In this document: piece by piece, positions 1 to 18,467 of the stretch | Layout of the letters: the number at the start of each line of letters is the position of its first letter | Numbering within the stretch: position 1 is the first letter of the stretch | Source: Anaeromyces robustus | Lineage: Eukaryota; Neocallimastigomycota; Neocallimastigomycetes; Neocallimastigales; Neocallimastigaceae | DNA: 43,362 nucleotides | Reading direction: 5' to 3' | NCBI GenBank assembly: GCA_002104895.1 | Contig: MCFG01000492.1 | Span: 1-43,362 of the forward strand | Made by a program: the position numbers and the translations under genes | Notes under the pieces: generated by a model | Seen by the model: the letters and a program-made list of their open reading frames with translations, nothing else | What the model was told of the DNA's origin: nothing | Database searches by the model: none

Positions 1-242
1 CTTACTAATACTTATATGATATCAATATAATAATAAATAATAATTCATTATAATGTTAATTATTTTTTTATAATAATAAAAAAAAAATTAAAATTAAAAT
101 TAAAAAAAAAAAAAAAAGTATAATAATAATAAAAAATTCAAGAAACATGATTGGTTAAAATTCTAAATTTTTATCTTTTATATAAAATTTTTTTAAATAA
201 AATATTTAAAATCTATATATTTAATTGTTAAATAAAATATAA

Positions 243-279
<37 letters not shown>
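1..279. other. Upstream region of RPA43
   Basis: Almost pure A/T sequence with A-runs around 79-116 and 251-279. No coding exon or RNA gene is visible. It must hold the RPA43 promoter and leader, but no recognisable element can be pointed out. Confidence 0.6.
251..279 (+). promoter_or_regulatory. Poly(A) leader directly before the RPA43 start codon
   Basis: An uninterrupted run of 29 A ends at the A of the start codon. A-rich leaders also precede the starts of PBDC1, the esterase gene and the uridine phosphorylase gene, so an A-rich start context seems to be the local rule; this is its extreme form. A regulatory role is inference. Confidence 0.35.
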
Positions 280-282
<3 letters not shown>

Positions 283-1301
283 AAAAATCAAACACATTTC
301 AAGCAAATTGTTACTAGACTTGTTTTAAAATTATCACCATGTTTCATTTCGGAACCACGTAAAGGTGTTGAAGAATATTTAAAGAAACTCTTAATGAGGT
401 ATTACTAATAGATTCATCTCAAACTATAAATTTTATTTTTTTTTTCATTATAAAATTTAATTTTTTCTAAGAAATAGTTTAAATAATAATAATAATAATA
501 ACAAAAAAACTTTCTTCTTGATAAAAATACAACAATGAATACATAATTTAATTTAATATTTTCAGTTTATATGAAATATTTTAAATAATCTTTTTAAAAT
601 TAAGAAATTTAAAATTAAAATTAAAATTAAAATTAAAATTAAAATTAAAATTAAAATTAAAATTAAAATTAAAAATTTTTAAAAATCTAAATTTCAAAGA
701 TATATTCTTTTTCTTTTTATTTTACTTAAAAATATAAAATATTCTTGATAAGAATTAAATATAAAGATATAAAGATTGAAAAAATATTATATTACGTATA
801 TCATATTTTTTAATTATTAATGTTAAATGTTTATTATTAAATTTATTTTTTATGTATATATTAAAGGTATGTTCCTGAATTTGATGGCATTGTAATTAGT
901 TATACAAATATTCAATTTTTACAAAAAAATGCCGAAATTTTATTTGATTCTCCATATTTCAGTGTTAAAGTTGGTGTCATCTTTAACTTATTTTCACCAA
1001 AAAAGAATTTAGAAATTGGTAATTATTTTAATTTCCATTATAATTCTTATATATATAAAATACAATCACTTTTATAATTATTTCTTACTTATATAAATAA
1101 TTAGTTGGTAAGGTTAATAAGGTTTCTGCTGATCACATTGGTTTACTTTTATATGGTGTTATTAATGCTTCTATTCCTTCTGATAAAATTAGAAAGAAGA
1201 ATTTCAAATGGGATGAAAATTCATTTGCTTGGAAGGAAACATTTGGTGAAAGAAGAAAGATATGTAATGGTTGTGTTATGAGATTTACTATTGTTGAGTA
1301 T

Positions 1302-1335
<34 letters not shown>

Positions 1336-1801
1336 TTTATTTTATTTTAATATTTCTTTTCTTTACATATTTAATAAATAATATATATTATGATTTTAAT
1401 AATTATATTCCATATAATAATAATAATATTTTAAAAATTTTATGTAATATCTTTATAATACATATATTAATCCATATCAATAATAACAATATGACAATAA
1501 TGACATTAATAACAATGATGATAGTGTTTTAAAAGCCAATGATATGTTAACTGTAATTGGTTCATTATTAGAAAAGCCAAATGATACTGGTATTATTAAA
1601 GAAGGTGAAGATGAACCAGAACCAATGGAAATGGATATTGATGAAGTTAAAACTAATACTACAGCACCACCAAAAAATAACAAAATTGTTTGGGATGATA
1701 ATGATGATGATGAAGAAGAAGAAGCAGAAGAAGAGGAAGAAGATGATAGTAATAATAATGATAGTGATGCTACAGAAGAAAGTGATGATAATGAAGACTA
1801 A
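280..1801 (+). CDS. RPA43: RNA polymerase I subunit RPA43 (Rpb7/Rpa43-type stalk subunit)
   Basis: Four exons (280-398, 867-1018, 1105-1297, 1525-1801) join in phase to give 246 aa. Residues about 1-88 are the Rpb7-N-like domain; residues about 91-195 are the OB/S1-like domain. The OB part carries KVSADHIGLLLYGVINASIP, which closely parallels the 'ASHIGLLIHDAFNASI' region of yeast Rpa43, and MRFTIVD...TVIGSLLE, matching the yeast strands before its acidic tail. The C-terminus is strongly acidic (about residues 203-246), as in other Rpa43 proteins. Known role of the family: with the Rpa14-type partner it forms the Pol I stalk and contacts Rrn3 for rRNA transcription in the nucleolus. Intron 1 is unusually long (468 nt). 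The start ATG follows directly after a run of 29 A. Confidence 0.9.
608..674. repeat. (TTAAAA)n hexanucleotide repeat in RPA43 intron 1
   Basis: About 11 near-perfect copies of a 6-bp unit lie inside the first intron of RPA43. It largely accounts for that intron's unusual length. Confidence 0.9.
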
Positions 1802-2016
1802 TTATAACGAACATTATTATATTATATTATTTTAATTTTAATTTTTAAATTATACAAACATTATTACTTTTCAATTTTTATTTTATTTTTCTATATATTC
1901 TTTTAAAAAGAATTTATATATATATAATTTATACCAAATATAATTCGTTATATATATTTTTTTCCAGTAAAAATATAAACAAAAAAAAAAAAATTCAAAA
2001 AAAAAAAAAAAAAATT

Positions 2017-2050
<34 letters not shown>

Positions 2051-2469
2051 AAGAGAAAACAGAGAAAACTAAAAGAAAAATTAGATAATAATATTTATCC
2101 ATTAATTTAAACTAATACATAAAATTCTTATTTTTTCAAGTTAATAATTGTTTTATTTAAAAAAAAAATGTTCATTAATTTTTAAAATTTAATTTATTTT
2201 ATAAAAAATATTTATTATGTAATTTCAATTAATAAAAAAAATTATAGAATATAGAAAATAAATAATTTATTTTTTAAAATAATAATTTAATACTAATAAT
2301 AGTGATAATAATTGATCTTTAAAAAAGTGTGTTTAATTATTATTATTTATAAAGATATGTTTTTTAATTATGTTTTTCAAATAGATATTATATTTATTTA
2401 TTTATTTATTAAATAACATATAAAATCTTTAATATGATTTAAATTAATTGAAAAAAAAAAAAATTCTTT
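1802..2469. other. Convergent intergenic region, RPA43 / VOC gene
   Basis: The 3' ends of two converging genes flank 668 bp of A/T-only DNA. It includes an interrupted A-tract at 1981-2048. No exon or structured RNA is visible. Both 3' untranslated regions must lie here. Confidence 0.6.
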
Positions 2470-4224
2470 TTAACCACTGGTTTGATATCGTACATGATCT
2501 GCCGTTATGTATTTAGTTGGTACTAAAGCACCTTCACTAAAACTTCTTGCCATACCTTTCAGATGATTCATATTAATAGCATTATCTTGATAAGGTCGAT
2601 ATTCACGAAATACAGGTTTATTTCCTAATTCATTCTTTATTTTTCTTAATTTTCTTAATTTATTCGAAATATAATTAAGAGAATAAAGTTCTATTCCAAC
2701 TATTTTTAAAATATTGTTAAATCGTATATAACCTCCTTTTTGAACTTAATATGTGGAATTTTATATATTATTATTAGTTTTATTAAATTGTTAATATATA
2801 GTATTAATTATTAAATATTAATAATATATATAAATAATAATTTTTAATTATTACATGGTTCAACTCTTTCATTATCCACTATATCATCAAAATCTTTTTT
2901 TAATTGTTTAATTGCTGTATCAAGATTTGGTACTTTAAATCCTATAATTATTACAAAATTAATAACAATTGTTAATAAATCATTGATATGAATATATATT
3001 ATTATTTTTTATTGTTTATTATTATAAAGCTATTTTATTTGTAATAACTATATTTTATATTACCTATAGCTACTAAATTAAATTTATCGCGAGTAACACT
3101 ATTATTTGGTTGATATTCTTGTGTCTTTTGAATTAAACATAGCGTACATTTTCTATTTCGATCTTTATCTCCTAACCAATAATATTGTTGTCTTGTTAAA
3201 CCTATGTTATTGTTATTCAATAATTATAATATAAATTATACGAATTATTAAATTTATATATAAATAAATACTAATAAATTTTGATATTGTAGATATAAAA
3301 TTACCAAATGTTATATCTTCATAATCTAAAATTTTAAATCCTTTTCTTTTTATTTTTGCGTTTTCACTTCTTCCTGTACCTCGAATATTCATTCTATTAT
3401 TGTTATTATTTTCACTTGGTAAAAATATATCATTTTCATTCATTGTTTCATTGAACAAATTATCTTTTCTTTTTTCTTTACTTTTGTTTTCTTGACTAAT
3501 ATTTGAACTTTTACCACCACGTCTTATAAGAGATGCTGTAATTGCAGCAACAGCTTCTTGAGCAGGAGTTAAATATTTATTTCGTGACTTTTGCTCAACT
3601 GAAAAAATATTTTGTAAATATTCTGATATGATACCAGCTTGTGGTATAGATAAAGTGTAATAACCAAGTTTTGAAAACCACTTTTTTTTATATATATATA
3701 AGTTAAATATTATGTATGAACATATTTAAAATTATATAATTTTTTATGAGTTATTCATTTTAACAAATATATAAATTAAATAGCACTATCAATTGTATTA
3801 AAAAAAAAAGGAGAGAAAATAGATTACTTGTACTGGAAGTAAATTTTCATTTAAAAATTGACTTGGATATTCCATTAACCTTACTTCAATTCCATTAGGA
3901 TCTTTATATATTATATATTTAATACCATTACTTTCTTGCAACGGTATATAATATTTTATACCTAATAATTTAATTATATATTTTATTAAAATTTAAATAT
4001 GAAACTAGATTAAAAAATATTATATTTAAAAATAAGCTATTATTAATCCTTCATATAATATTATAAACAAAATGTTACCTCTTGCATCTACTCTTTTTAT
4101 TAATCTTTCTATAAAGTGAACATAAATTAATAAATATTCTTCTGATAATCGTTTTTTATCATTTTTATAATCATACTCTAAATTTGACAGAGTTGGTACA
4201 TATAATGACTAAATAATTATTTTC

Positions 4225-4308
<84 letters not shown>

Positions 4309-4847
4309 TCAAAACAAAAAATAAAAATTATATATTTAATATATAGCATTTCCCAAGAGATTAAAATAAAGGTTTTTATTCATAATATCATAATTTAAAT
4401 AATATTTAAATTAAATATATTACACTATAATCAAAAACGAGTTGAACATTATCACATTCATCTTTTTCCGATAAAATAACATTTTTATATATAAATGCCA
4501 AAGTACAATCATCACTATATTCTTTCTTCTTTTTATAATCAAGAGACATTCCAATACTTTCATAAAAATCCACAGTTTTATCAACATCTAATATGAAAAA
4601 TGAATAATAATAAATATCATATAATATACAATTATTAATGATATATATATATTTTTTACAAAAAAATTATATATTACTTTTATTAATATAATTATTATTA
4701 TTATTATTATTAATTTTCAATTTGTATGTATATACCGTAACAACGAAAACGAAGCCATTTTAATTGAACTTGCCCTATACCAACTAATTTTTTTCTTTTT
4801 GGTTTTGCAACAATTGATGTATTTAAATTATTATAACTTCCGTTCAT
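2470..4847 (-). CDS. Two-module VOC (glyoxalase/bleomycin-resistance-fold) protein, function unknown
   Basis: Eight exons on the minus strand (4847-4736, 4587-4424, 4208-4079, 3961-3828, 3680-3305, 3201-3064, 2941-2855, 2744-2470) join in phase to 471 aa. Residues about 29-170 form a recognisable VOC module: a LKWLRFRCYDVDKTVDFYES strand-helix start, then YIIYKDPNGIEVRLMEY at 151-167, where Glu166 sits at the usual metal-ligand position. A second, more diverged module starts near residue 181 (WFSKLGYYTLSI) and ends with a GYIRF...GIELY strand near 385-400. It is interrupted by a basic, Asn-rich insertion and a CxxC at KCTLC. The tail (about 400-471) is basic. VOC proteins include glyoxalase I, dioxygenases and epimerases; the exact reaction cannot be inferred. 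The small N-terminal and micro-sized internal exons make individual borders slightly uncertain. Confidence 0.75.
4225..4306. repeat. (AAT)n trinucleotide repeat in VOC-gene intron 2
   Basis: About 27 perfect AAT copies lie between exons 2 and 3 of the VOC gene. Like the other long (AAT)/(ATT) tracts here, it is intronic rather than coding. Confidence 0.9.
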
Positions 4848-5274
4848 TTTTCAAAATTCAAATTTAATTATTTTTTTACTTTTGTTTTTACTTAAATTAT
4901 ATTCTGGTATCTTTTCTAATATCTAACTATTTCGATGCTGTTTTTTTTTTTTTAATTTTATTTGATTAACTAAAATTTTATTTACAAAAATATATATATA
5001 AAATTTTAGTTGTTTATTATAAAATAAATTAAAAATAATGGATTAAATCTGTATTTTAAAATGTAATTTTTTTCATGTGCTTAATTAAAAAATATGTTAT
5101 TTACACATATAAAATTTTACATATATTTTATATAATAAAATTATGATTGGTTAAAATTATACAAATAATTTTTTATAATTATTATTATTATTATTTTTTT
5201 TTTTTTTTTTTTTTTTACTACGCAATAATTTTAAATATATTTATTATTTAAAAGTAATATAAAAAATAAAGAAA
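4848..5274. promoter_or_regulatory. Divergent promoter region, VOC gene / PBDC1
   Basis: These 427 bp separate two divergently transcribed genes and should carry both promoters. The sequence is A/T-rich with a T-run at 5195-5216 on the PBDC1 side. No defined element is recognisable. Confidence 0.5.
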
Positions 5275-6477
5275 ATGGCCGAAAATTTTGATGCTGAAAA
5301 CGCTGAAAATCTTCCAGAAATTGAAAAACAAGTAAATAAAATGAAAATAAATTATGAAATATAATTTTAGTTTGAACTTTTCCTTTACAATGAATTATAA
5401 ATAATATTCATAATTTAAAAAATCAATGATTTTCTTTTTTTTCAATGGAAAAAAGTCTATATTGTTTAAACGTCAAATATTTATAATTTAAAATTTTAAC
5501 ATTTAATAAGAAAATGTCGATGTTTTAATTTGAATATTAAATATTTTTAATTATTAATATATATTATTATTTTATTAATAAATAGTGGGCTGTTAAGGCT
5601 ACTCATCATGCCGAAACCTACTGGAAATTAATTTCTTCTATTCCAGGTTCAAAATTACGTTTAACTCCGTATGTATTCTATTTATTATGCATTGCAAATA
5701 TATAATTTAATTAATTTTTGTAATATTATAAATAATTAATAAAGAATTTACTAATTGTTTGTTATAATAATTTTATATTAAAAATTTATTAGTTGTGATG
5801 ATGAAATTTATGCTGGTAAATATTTAATGTTTCTTAAAAAAAATAAAAAATAAAAAATAAAATAAAAAGAATATATAATGCAATAATTCAAATAGATAAT
5901 TATTTATTATAGTATAATTGAAATTAAAGACAGTTAATTTAACGAAAAAAATGTATATATATTGCTTAATATATAAATAATTTATATATTTTATAGCTTT
6001 CCTTGTCACTTTTCCAAATTTCAATATAAAAAACATTGATGAAGACAACTTCAAGTCTGAAAAGAGTAAAGCTAAATGGAGAGAATTCCACAGAGGTCTT
6101 GAAAACAAAGTTGAAGACCACAATTTCGGTACTTTATTACGTAAGAGAGCTGATGGTGAATACGGACCAGATAATGGTCTTTTCGGTATATATTATTTTT
6201 TATTATTGTTTATTTTGTCTTTTTTTCTTTTTTTTTTATTTTATAAATTTTACATATATGAATATTAAAAGATAACAATATATATTAATTAATAATATTT
6301 TTTATGTATATTCATATTTTTTTTTTACTTTTCCTTTTTTTTTTTCATTTTATTTTTTATTATAAATAACTTTATTGTAATGAATAATATATATAAATAG
6401 CTACTCGTCTTCAATTCTATGCTATTGAAATTGCCCGTAACAAGCAAGGTTTAAATGATGTTCACTGCAAAAAATAA
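5275..6477 (+). CDS. PBDC1: PBDC1 / YPL225W-family protein (eEF1A chaperone homologue)
   Basis: Five exons (5275-5331, 5586-5668, 5793-5815, 5997-6185, 6401-6477) join in phase to 142 aa, close to the size of yeast YPL225W (about 146 aa). Family motifs are clear: EIEKQWAVKATHHAETYWKL at residues about 16-35, CDDEIYAAFLVTFPNF, the KSEKSKAKWREF segment, and EDHNFGTLLRKRADGEYG followed by TRLQFYAIEIARNKQGLN near the end. The yeast member (Chp1) has been reported to act at the ribosome as a dedicated folding chaperone for nascent eEF1A; a cytosolic role of that kind is inferred here by homology. Exon 3 is only 23 nt, yet it encodes conserved residues and both flanking phases fit. It is divergent from the VOC gene and convergent with the CC2D1 gene. 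Confidence 0.92.
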
Positions 6478-6959
6478 ATTAGTTGATTTTTTTTCTTTTT
6501 ATTATTTAGTATTTCAATTTATTTATTCTCGAGGAAAAATAAATAAATAATCAATTTCATTAATCACATATACTAATATTCAACATAATAATCAACAAAT
6601 ATAAACAGGAAGAGAAACAATATATATATATAATTAAAAATTTGACACTTATATATATATAATAAAATAAATTATTTCATATATTATAATAAAAAGCAAA
6701 TAAGCAAATAATATATATATATAAATATAAAAATAGAATTTCATTATTATTTTTAAATAATTAAATATAATAATAAACTTAAAAAATCCTATCAATATAC
6801 TAAACATACATTAATAAAATAAAATAAAATAGTTATTAAATATAAATAAAAAGTAAATTAAAATTAAAAAAGAATATTCTTAATTATAATATAAAGATGT
6901 GATAGAGTTTTTTTAATACAAAAATATATATAATTTTATATTTTATAGTTTTATTTTAT

Positions 6960-7011
<52 letters not shown>

Positions 7012-7060
7012 ATAATAATATATATATATTAATATTTTAATTCTTTCTTTATTTTATTTC

Positions 7061-7099
<39 letters not shown>

Positions 7100-7377
7100 T
7101 TTTAAAAGCTTATATACATTTAAGCTGAATTTATATTCTAAACAGTTTAAATTATATTATTATTTTTTGTTTCGACATATTTCTTTATAATATATATTAC
7201 TTTATTATTTCAATTTATTTAACTTTATATATTTTATTAAAGAACTATATTATGATTTTTTATTTTCATTTTCATATTTATATTTTTAAAATTTCATCTC
7301 TTTTGAAAAATAAAGTTATTGGTAAAGAAAGATTCTTCTTTCTTTTTATTATTACTTTAATTTTATAGTAATCATAA
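6478..7377. other. Convergent intergenic region, PBDC1 / CC2D1
   Basis: These 900 bp hold a T-run of about 45 (6962-7006), a short (ATT)n tract near 7070-7096, and otherwise unstructured A/T sequence. It contains the 3' ends of both genes and no visible exon. Confidence 0.6.
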
Positions 7378-13450
<6,073 letters not shown>

Positions 13451-13540
13451 TTTGATTTATTTTGCTTCACTATTTCTATTTTTATATGGAGTTAAAATTA
13501 TTTTTAATATTTAAATTATATTTATATATAAAAATAATGC

Positions 13541-13575
<35 letters not shown>

Positions 13576-16553
13576 GAAAAAAAAGTATATTATTAATAAA
13601 TAAATAAATAAAAATTAATTGTTTATAGTTTTCTGTTTTTGTATTTTAGTATTTTTTTTTTAATATATAAATTTTGGAATTAGAATACTATTATTAAGAT
13701 GAAGTTATAAATATAAATATATAAATATATATATATACAGTTACTGAAATAATATATGATTACTTTGAAAAATTAAAAATACAAAATGAAAATATATATT
13801 TTAATTGTCTTTATTTGATTTTCTTTATATATATAATTTTATCAATAATTATATATATAATTATTTTTAATAGGATTTTTTATTTTATATTTAATAGTAA
13901 TAAAATCTTTCTTTTTTATTTAATTTTTATTGCTTATTATTAATTTTATATTTAAACAATATATAAGTTAAAATTATGTCTTTTTTTTTTCTATTCTTTA
14001 TTTTTTTTTAAGTTGTTTTATTTTCTTCAAAGAAAAAAATTATAATTTTAAAAAAAACTTTACATTTTTAATAATTCCAATATTTAATTTTTATAATATA
14101 TTGTAATATATATTATAATATATTATTGAATTAATTAAAGTGGATGCTTTAACATATTAATAATATTTTATATTTGTAAAAATTTATAATAATATTTTAA
14201 TTTAAATTTTTTTCTTAAAATAATAATAGTAAAAATAATTATTACAATGATAAAAAAATATATTTTAGTATTATTCTTAATTATTATTTTTATTATTATT
14301 ATTACTATAAATATGGTATACTTTTATAATAAGAATATTATTATTATTACTATTATTATGGTATATTTTTATAATAAGAACATTATTTTCTAATAATTTT
14401 AAATTATTATTATAAATGTTACAATCTTTTAATAATAGAGAATATTAAATATATTATATATGATAATATTTAATAATATTTTTATAACGCTCAATGAAGT
14501 TACTATTAATTACTTTTAATCACCCAATAATCCAATAAATCCAATAATTATTATCATCATAATAATTTTAACTAATTATTTGAATTATAAAAGGCAGTTA
14601 TTGATATTTATTAATTAAATAAATAAGAGTATTTATCGTAGTCTATAATATAAAAAAAAGAGTTTTCCATTTTTACAATATTATTTAATATAAGAATAAA
14701 TAATTACAATTAATTCTTATATAGTATTAATAAAAATATCTAAAAGATAATATTCATATTTTTTATTATATTTAATATTTAATTAAAATTTATAAAAAGT
14801 TTTGATTTTGCTATTGTACAACCAAAAATTTCTTAATTTTATTTTATTTTATTTTTCTTTATTTTATTTTATTTCTTTATTTTTCTTTATTTTATTTTTC
14901 TTTATTTTATTTTTCTTTATTTTATTTTTCTTAATTTTATTTTATTTTATTTTTCTTTATTTTATTTTATTTCTTTATTTTTCTTTATCTTATTTTTCTT
15001 AATTTTTCTTTATTTATTTTTCTTTATTTTATTTATTTTTATTTTATTTTTTTCATTTATACTAAAACTGTATACATTTTGAAATAAAATTTGTATAATA
15101 TGTATTTTAAGCCTTATTTATTTATTTATTTGGTAGAAGTGGCAATGGTTTTTGTGTTCTAAACCAAAAAAAAATTACCACATATTATTGAAAAAAAAAT
15201 TTAAATTTTTAATAAAAAAAAACAAAACAAAACAAAATAAAATAAAAACAAAACAAAAAAATTAAAAAAACCAACTTAATTAAAATGTAAATAAAAATCA
15301 CTCTATATACTGTGCCACTTTCTAATTTAATATCATGTTTATATGTAAAAAAAAAAATAACAAAAAGAAAATAATAAAAAAAAATTACTAAAAACAAAGA
15401 AAAATATTTATATAAATATATAATCAGTAAATAAATAAATAATTAATAATTAATAATAAGAATAATACTAATATTAATAATAGCATTTTGGTTATTTACT
15501 ATATGAATTTTTCACATTTTTTTTAAATTAAAATATTTATAAAAAATTTAAATAATATTAAATTTATATATATAAATATTTATTTTAAAATATACTTTTT
15601 ATATATTATTTAAATTTATTTAATAATTAATTTTAATATATGGGGAAATATAGATGATGAAATTCAAATTATAAAAAATATAAAAAAATAAATTTACTTT
15701 TTTATATCATGATTTCATAAACCAGCCTTTTTTCTTTTTTTATTTTTTTCTTTTTTTCTTTTTTTTTTATCTTTTTTTTCCTATTTAACAAATGTATTTT
15801 TTTTTTTAAAAAAAGAAAAAATAAAAAAAAAACAAAAATAAAATAAATAACTAAATAAATAAATAAATAAATAAATAAAATAAAATAAAAAAAAAAAGAA
15901 TAAAAAAATAAAATATTTAATAAAAAATTAAAAAAAATATATAATTTAAAAAAAAGGAAAATATTAAATTTAAAAAATAATTTAGAACTATAGAAAAAAA
16001 TAAAATTTAAAATAAAAATTATATACAAGATTATTATTTTTAATTTTTTTTTATTTTTTTTAAAAAAAAAAAAAAGCACATACATATATGAACAAATATA
16101 TATAAATATATTTTAATAAATATTTAAAAATATTAATATTTTTATTATATTATCTTATATTATATTATATTACAATAATAATTATTATTATTATAAAAAT
16201 AATAATAATAATAACAATTTAGAATAGAAAATTAAAATAAAGTAAATAACTTCTGACGGTTTGTTTAACTATAATAATTATATAAATAAATATAAATTAA
16301 AATTAATAAATAAATTCAAAAAAAAAAAAAATACTAATAAAACAAAAAATTATAATAGTATAATTTATAATATAAAATCTCAAATTCCAATAATTCCCTA
16401 TTTAATATATATTCGGCACTAATTAATAAAACAAATTCATATTGTATATTTATTGTATATTTATATATATATATATTACTCTTTTAATTGTTAAAATAAT
16501 TAAAAAAAGTGTATATAATAAAAATTTTTATTATAAAAAAAAAAAAAAAAGAA
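13451..16553. other. Long gene-free region, CC2D1 / esterase
   Basis: This is the largest gap (3.1 kb), between two divergent genes. It holds A/T sequence with T-rich (14838-15055) and A-rich (15775-16075) low-complexity stretches. Two slightly more complex patches occur near 15131-15170 and 15298-15350. I could not build a coding model through them: plausible short exons exist on the minus strand, but no start codon or family match. Confidence 0.55.
14838..15055. repeat. Degenerate TTTTATTTTTCTTTA-type repeat
   Basis: A pyrimidine-biased tract of about 220 bp is built from irregular copies of TTTTATTTT and TTTCTTTA. The apparent reading frame across it encodes only Phe/Leu/Ile-rich repeats and is not a gene. 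Confidence 0.8.
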
Positions 16554-17504
16554 ATGAATAGACAGAATTTATTTTTATGTATTCTTTCACATGGTGTAAA
16601 TAGTTCGAAGTATGATTTAGAATTATTAGAGTCAAAAATTATAAAATTATTTAATTCAGCTTTTTCAAATGAAAGTAAACTAGAAAAAGAAGAAAAAAAT
16701 AAAGAAAATAATAATAAAGACAAAAGAAGTAATAAAAGTTTTAAAGAAAAAAGACATAATAATAACAATAAAAGTTCAATTGATAATACTATATATTGTA
16801 TTAATTCTAATTGTAATTCCTATATAAAATCTCATTCTAATATAGAAATTTTGGCAAGAAATTTATTTAATGAAATTGAAGAAAATTTAGAAAATGAAAT
16901 ACTACCTTCTTTCGAAAAACAAATACTTACAAAATATGGAGATAATATTAACAATACGAACACTTTAAACGATAAACCAAATATAGAATTGAATAGTAAA
17001 GAAGAACTCAATGAAAGTAAAAAAAATAAATATACTGAAATAGAAAAGGAACTTTTATATGAGCAATGTCAATGTTATTTATATATCTCAGTATTGGGAC
17101 ATTCATTGGGTGGATTAATAATGCGTTATTTTATTAAACTTTTATATGATAAACATAGCTCCATAAATAATAATAGTAATAATGACAGTACAAACAGTAA
17201 TAATAATATAAATGATATTAATGAAGAAATAATAAATTCTTTATCTTATATGGATTACCTTAAACAAAAACATCCTTATATTAAAGATATTATTCCATGT
17301 TCATATATTAGTGTATCAACTCCACATTTGGGTTCATGTATTCCAGATGTACAAACTAATATTCAACTCAGATCGAAACTAACAAATAGTTTTCAATCTT
17401 TAATGTTTTCAACATTATTAGGAGATTCAGGAAGAGAAATGAATATTTCTAAAAATTCATTATTAGGAAATATATTATGGCGAAATAATAATAACAACAA
17501 TAGC

Positions 17505-17540
<36 letters not shown>

Positions 17541-18467
17541 CAAGATAATAATAATAATCAAGATAATAATAATAATCAAGATAATAATAAATCACAGGAA
17601 AAAAAGAGTCCAAAAATAAATTTAAAAGGTAATAGAACAGGAAGTCGTTTAGGTTTAAGATTATTATTAAGAAAAGAAAATAATTCAAATCAATCAAGTA
17701 AAGAAGATTTAAGTGAAAATCAAAATATGGAAATAAATCAAATACAAAATTTTAATGATTTTCAAGGTATTGATGTATTAAATAATACAGAATATATAAG
17801 CAAATTAGAAAAATTTCCATGTCGTACATTAGTCGGATGTCTTCGTAATGATTGTTTTGTAAGATATGTTTCTGCTCTAGCAACTGTCATAGATCCAAAA
17901 CAAAAATTACAAGAAGAGAAAAAATTAATACAAGATTATAATGAGGATGTTAAATTAATTTCATATTCTGGATTTGAAGAAGAAGGTAATGATGAAATGA
18001 ATGCTTTTTATCAAAAAAGACTTTTTGAACCAAAATACCCATTAAATATTGTTGATACAACGGTTGAAAAAGTAGATAATCCAGATATTACTGGTACTCT
18101 TAAAAAAATGATTGATGAACTTAATGAATCTAGATCTAAAAGTCGTCGATATAGAAATGATCTTTTTGATTATAATAATTTAGATTCTAGAGCTGTTTAT
18201 GTTGATAAAGAAAATAATAATCAATATACCTTAAAATTAGTAAAAGCTATTAATACTATACCATTTAGACGTTTAACCATTGATTTTCAAACTTCAAATT
18301 ATATATTACAATTAATGACACATGGATTAATTATTGGTAAAAAAATACCATGTGATAGTCGTACAAAAGAATTAACGAATAAAATGGTAAATTATCTTGT
18401 TACTATTGTAATGGTTGATTATTTATGGATATCAAAACAAACTCATATCACATTAAATAATTATTAA
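16554..18467 (+). CDS. ROG1/FAM135-type (DUF676) serine esterase or lipase
   Basis: An intronless gene of 637 aa. The start chosen is the ATG at 16554, right after an A-rich leader; any upstream extension would be Ile/Lys low complexity. The N-terminus (LCILSHGVNSSKYDLELLES) matches the DUF676 'HGxxG.xxDL' oxyanion-hole strand. The nucleophile elbow GHSLGG puts Ser at residue 184. ISVSTPHLGSCIPD matches the family 'ATPHLG' block. A likely catalytic Asp is Asp433 in RNDCFVRY, and the likely His is His590 in MTHGLIIG, so the triad appears complete. Yeast Rog1 is a monoacylglycerol lipase of this family; the substrate here is not determined. Low-complexity insertions (Lys/Asn near 43-80, Asn and QDNNNN repeats near 310-345) lie between conserved blocks. 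No signal peptide or membrane segment is evident. Confidence 0.86.

Noticed and set aside
15702-16085. 127-aa minus-strand Phe/Lys frame
   Set aside because: It is composed of A- and T-tracts only and lacks any complex sequence or splice-linked partner exon.
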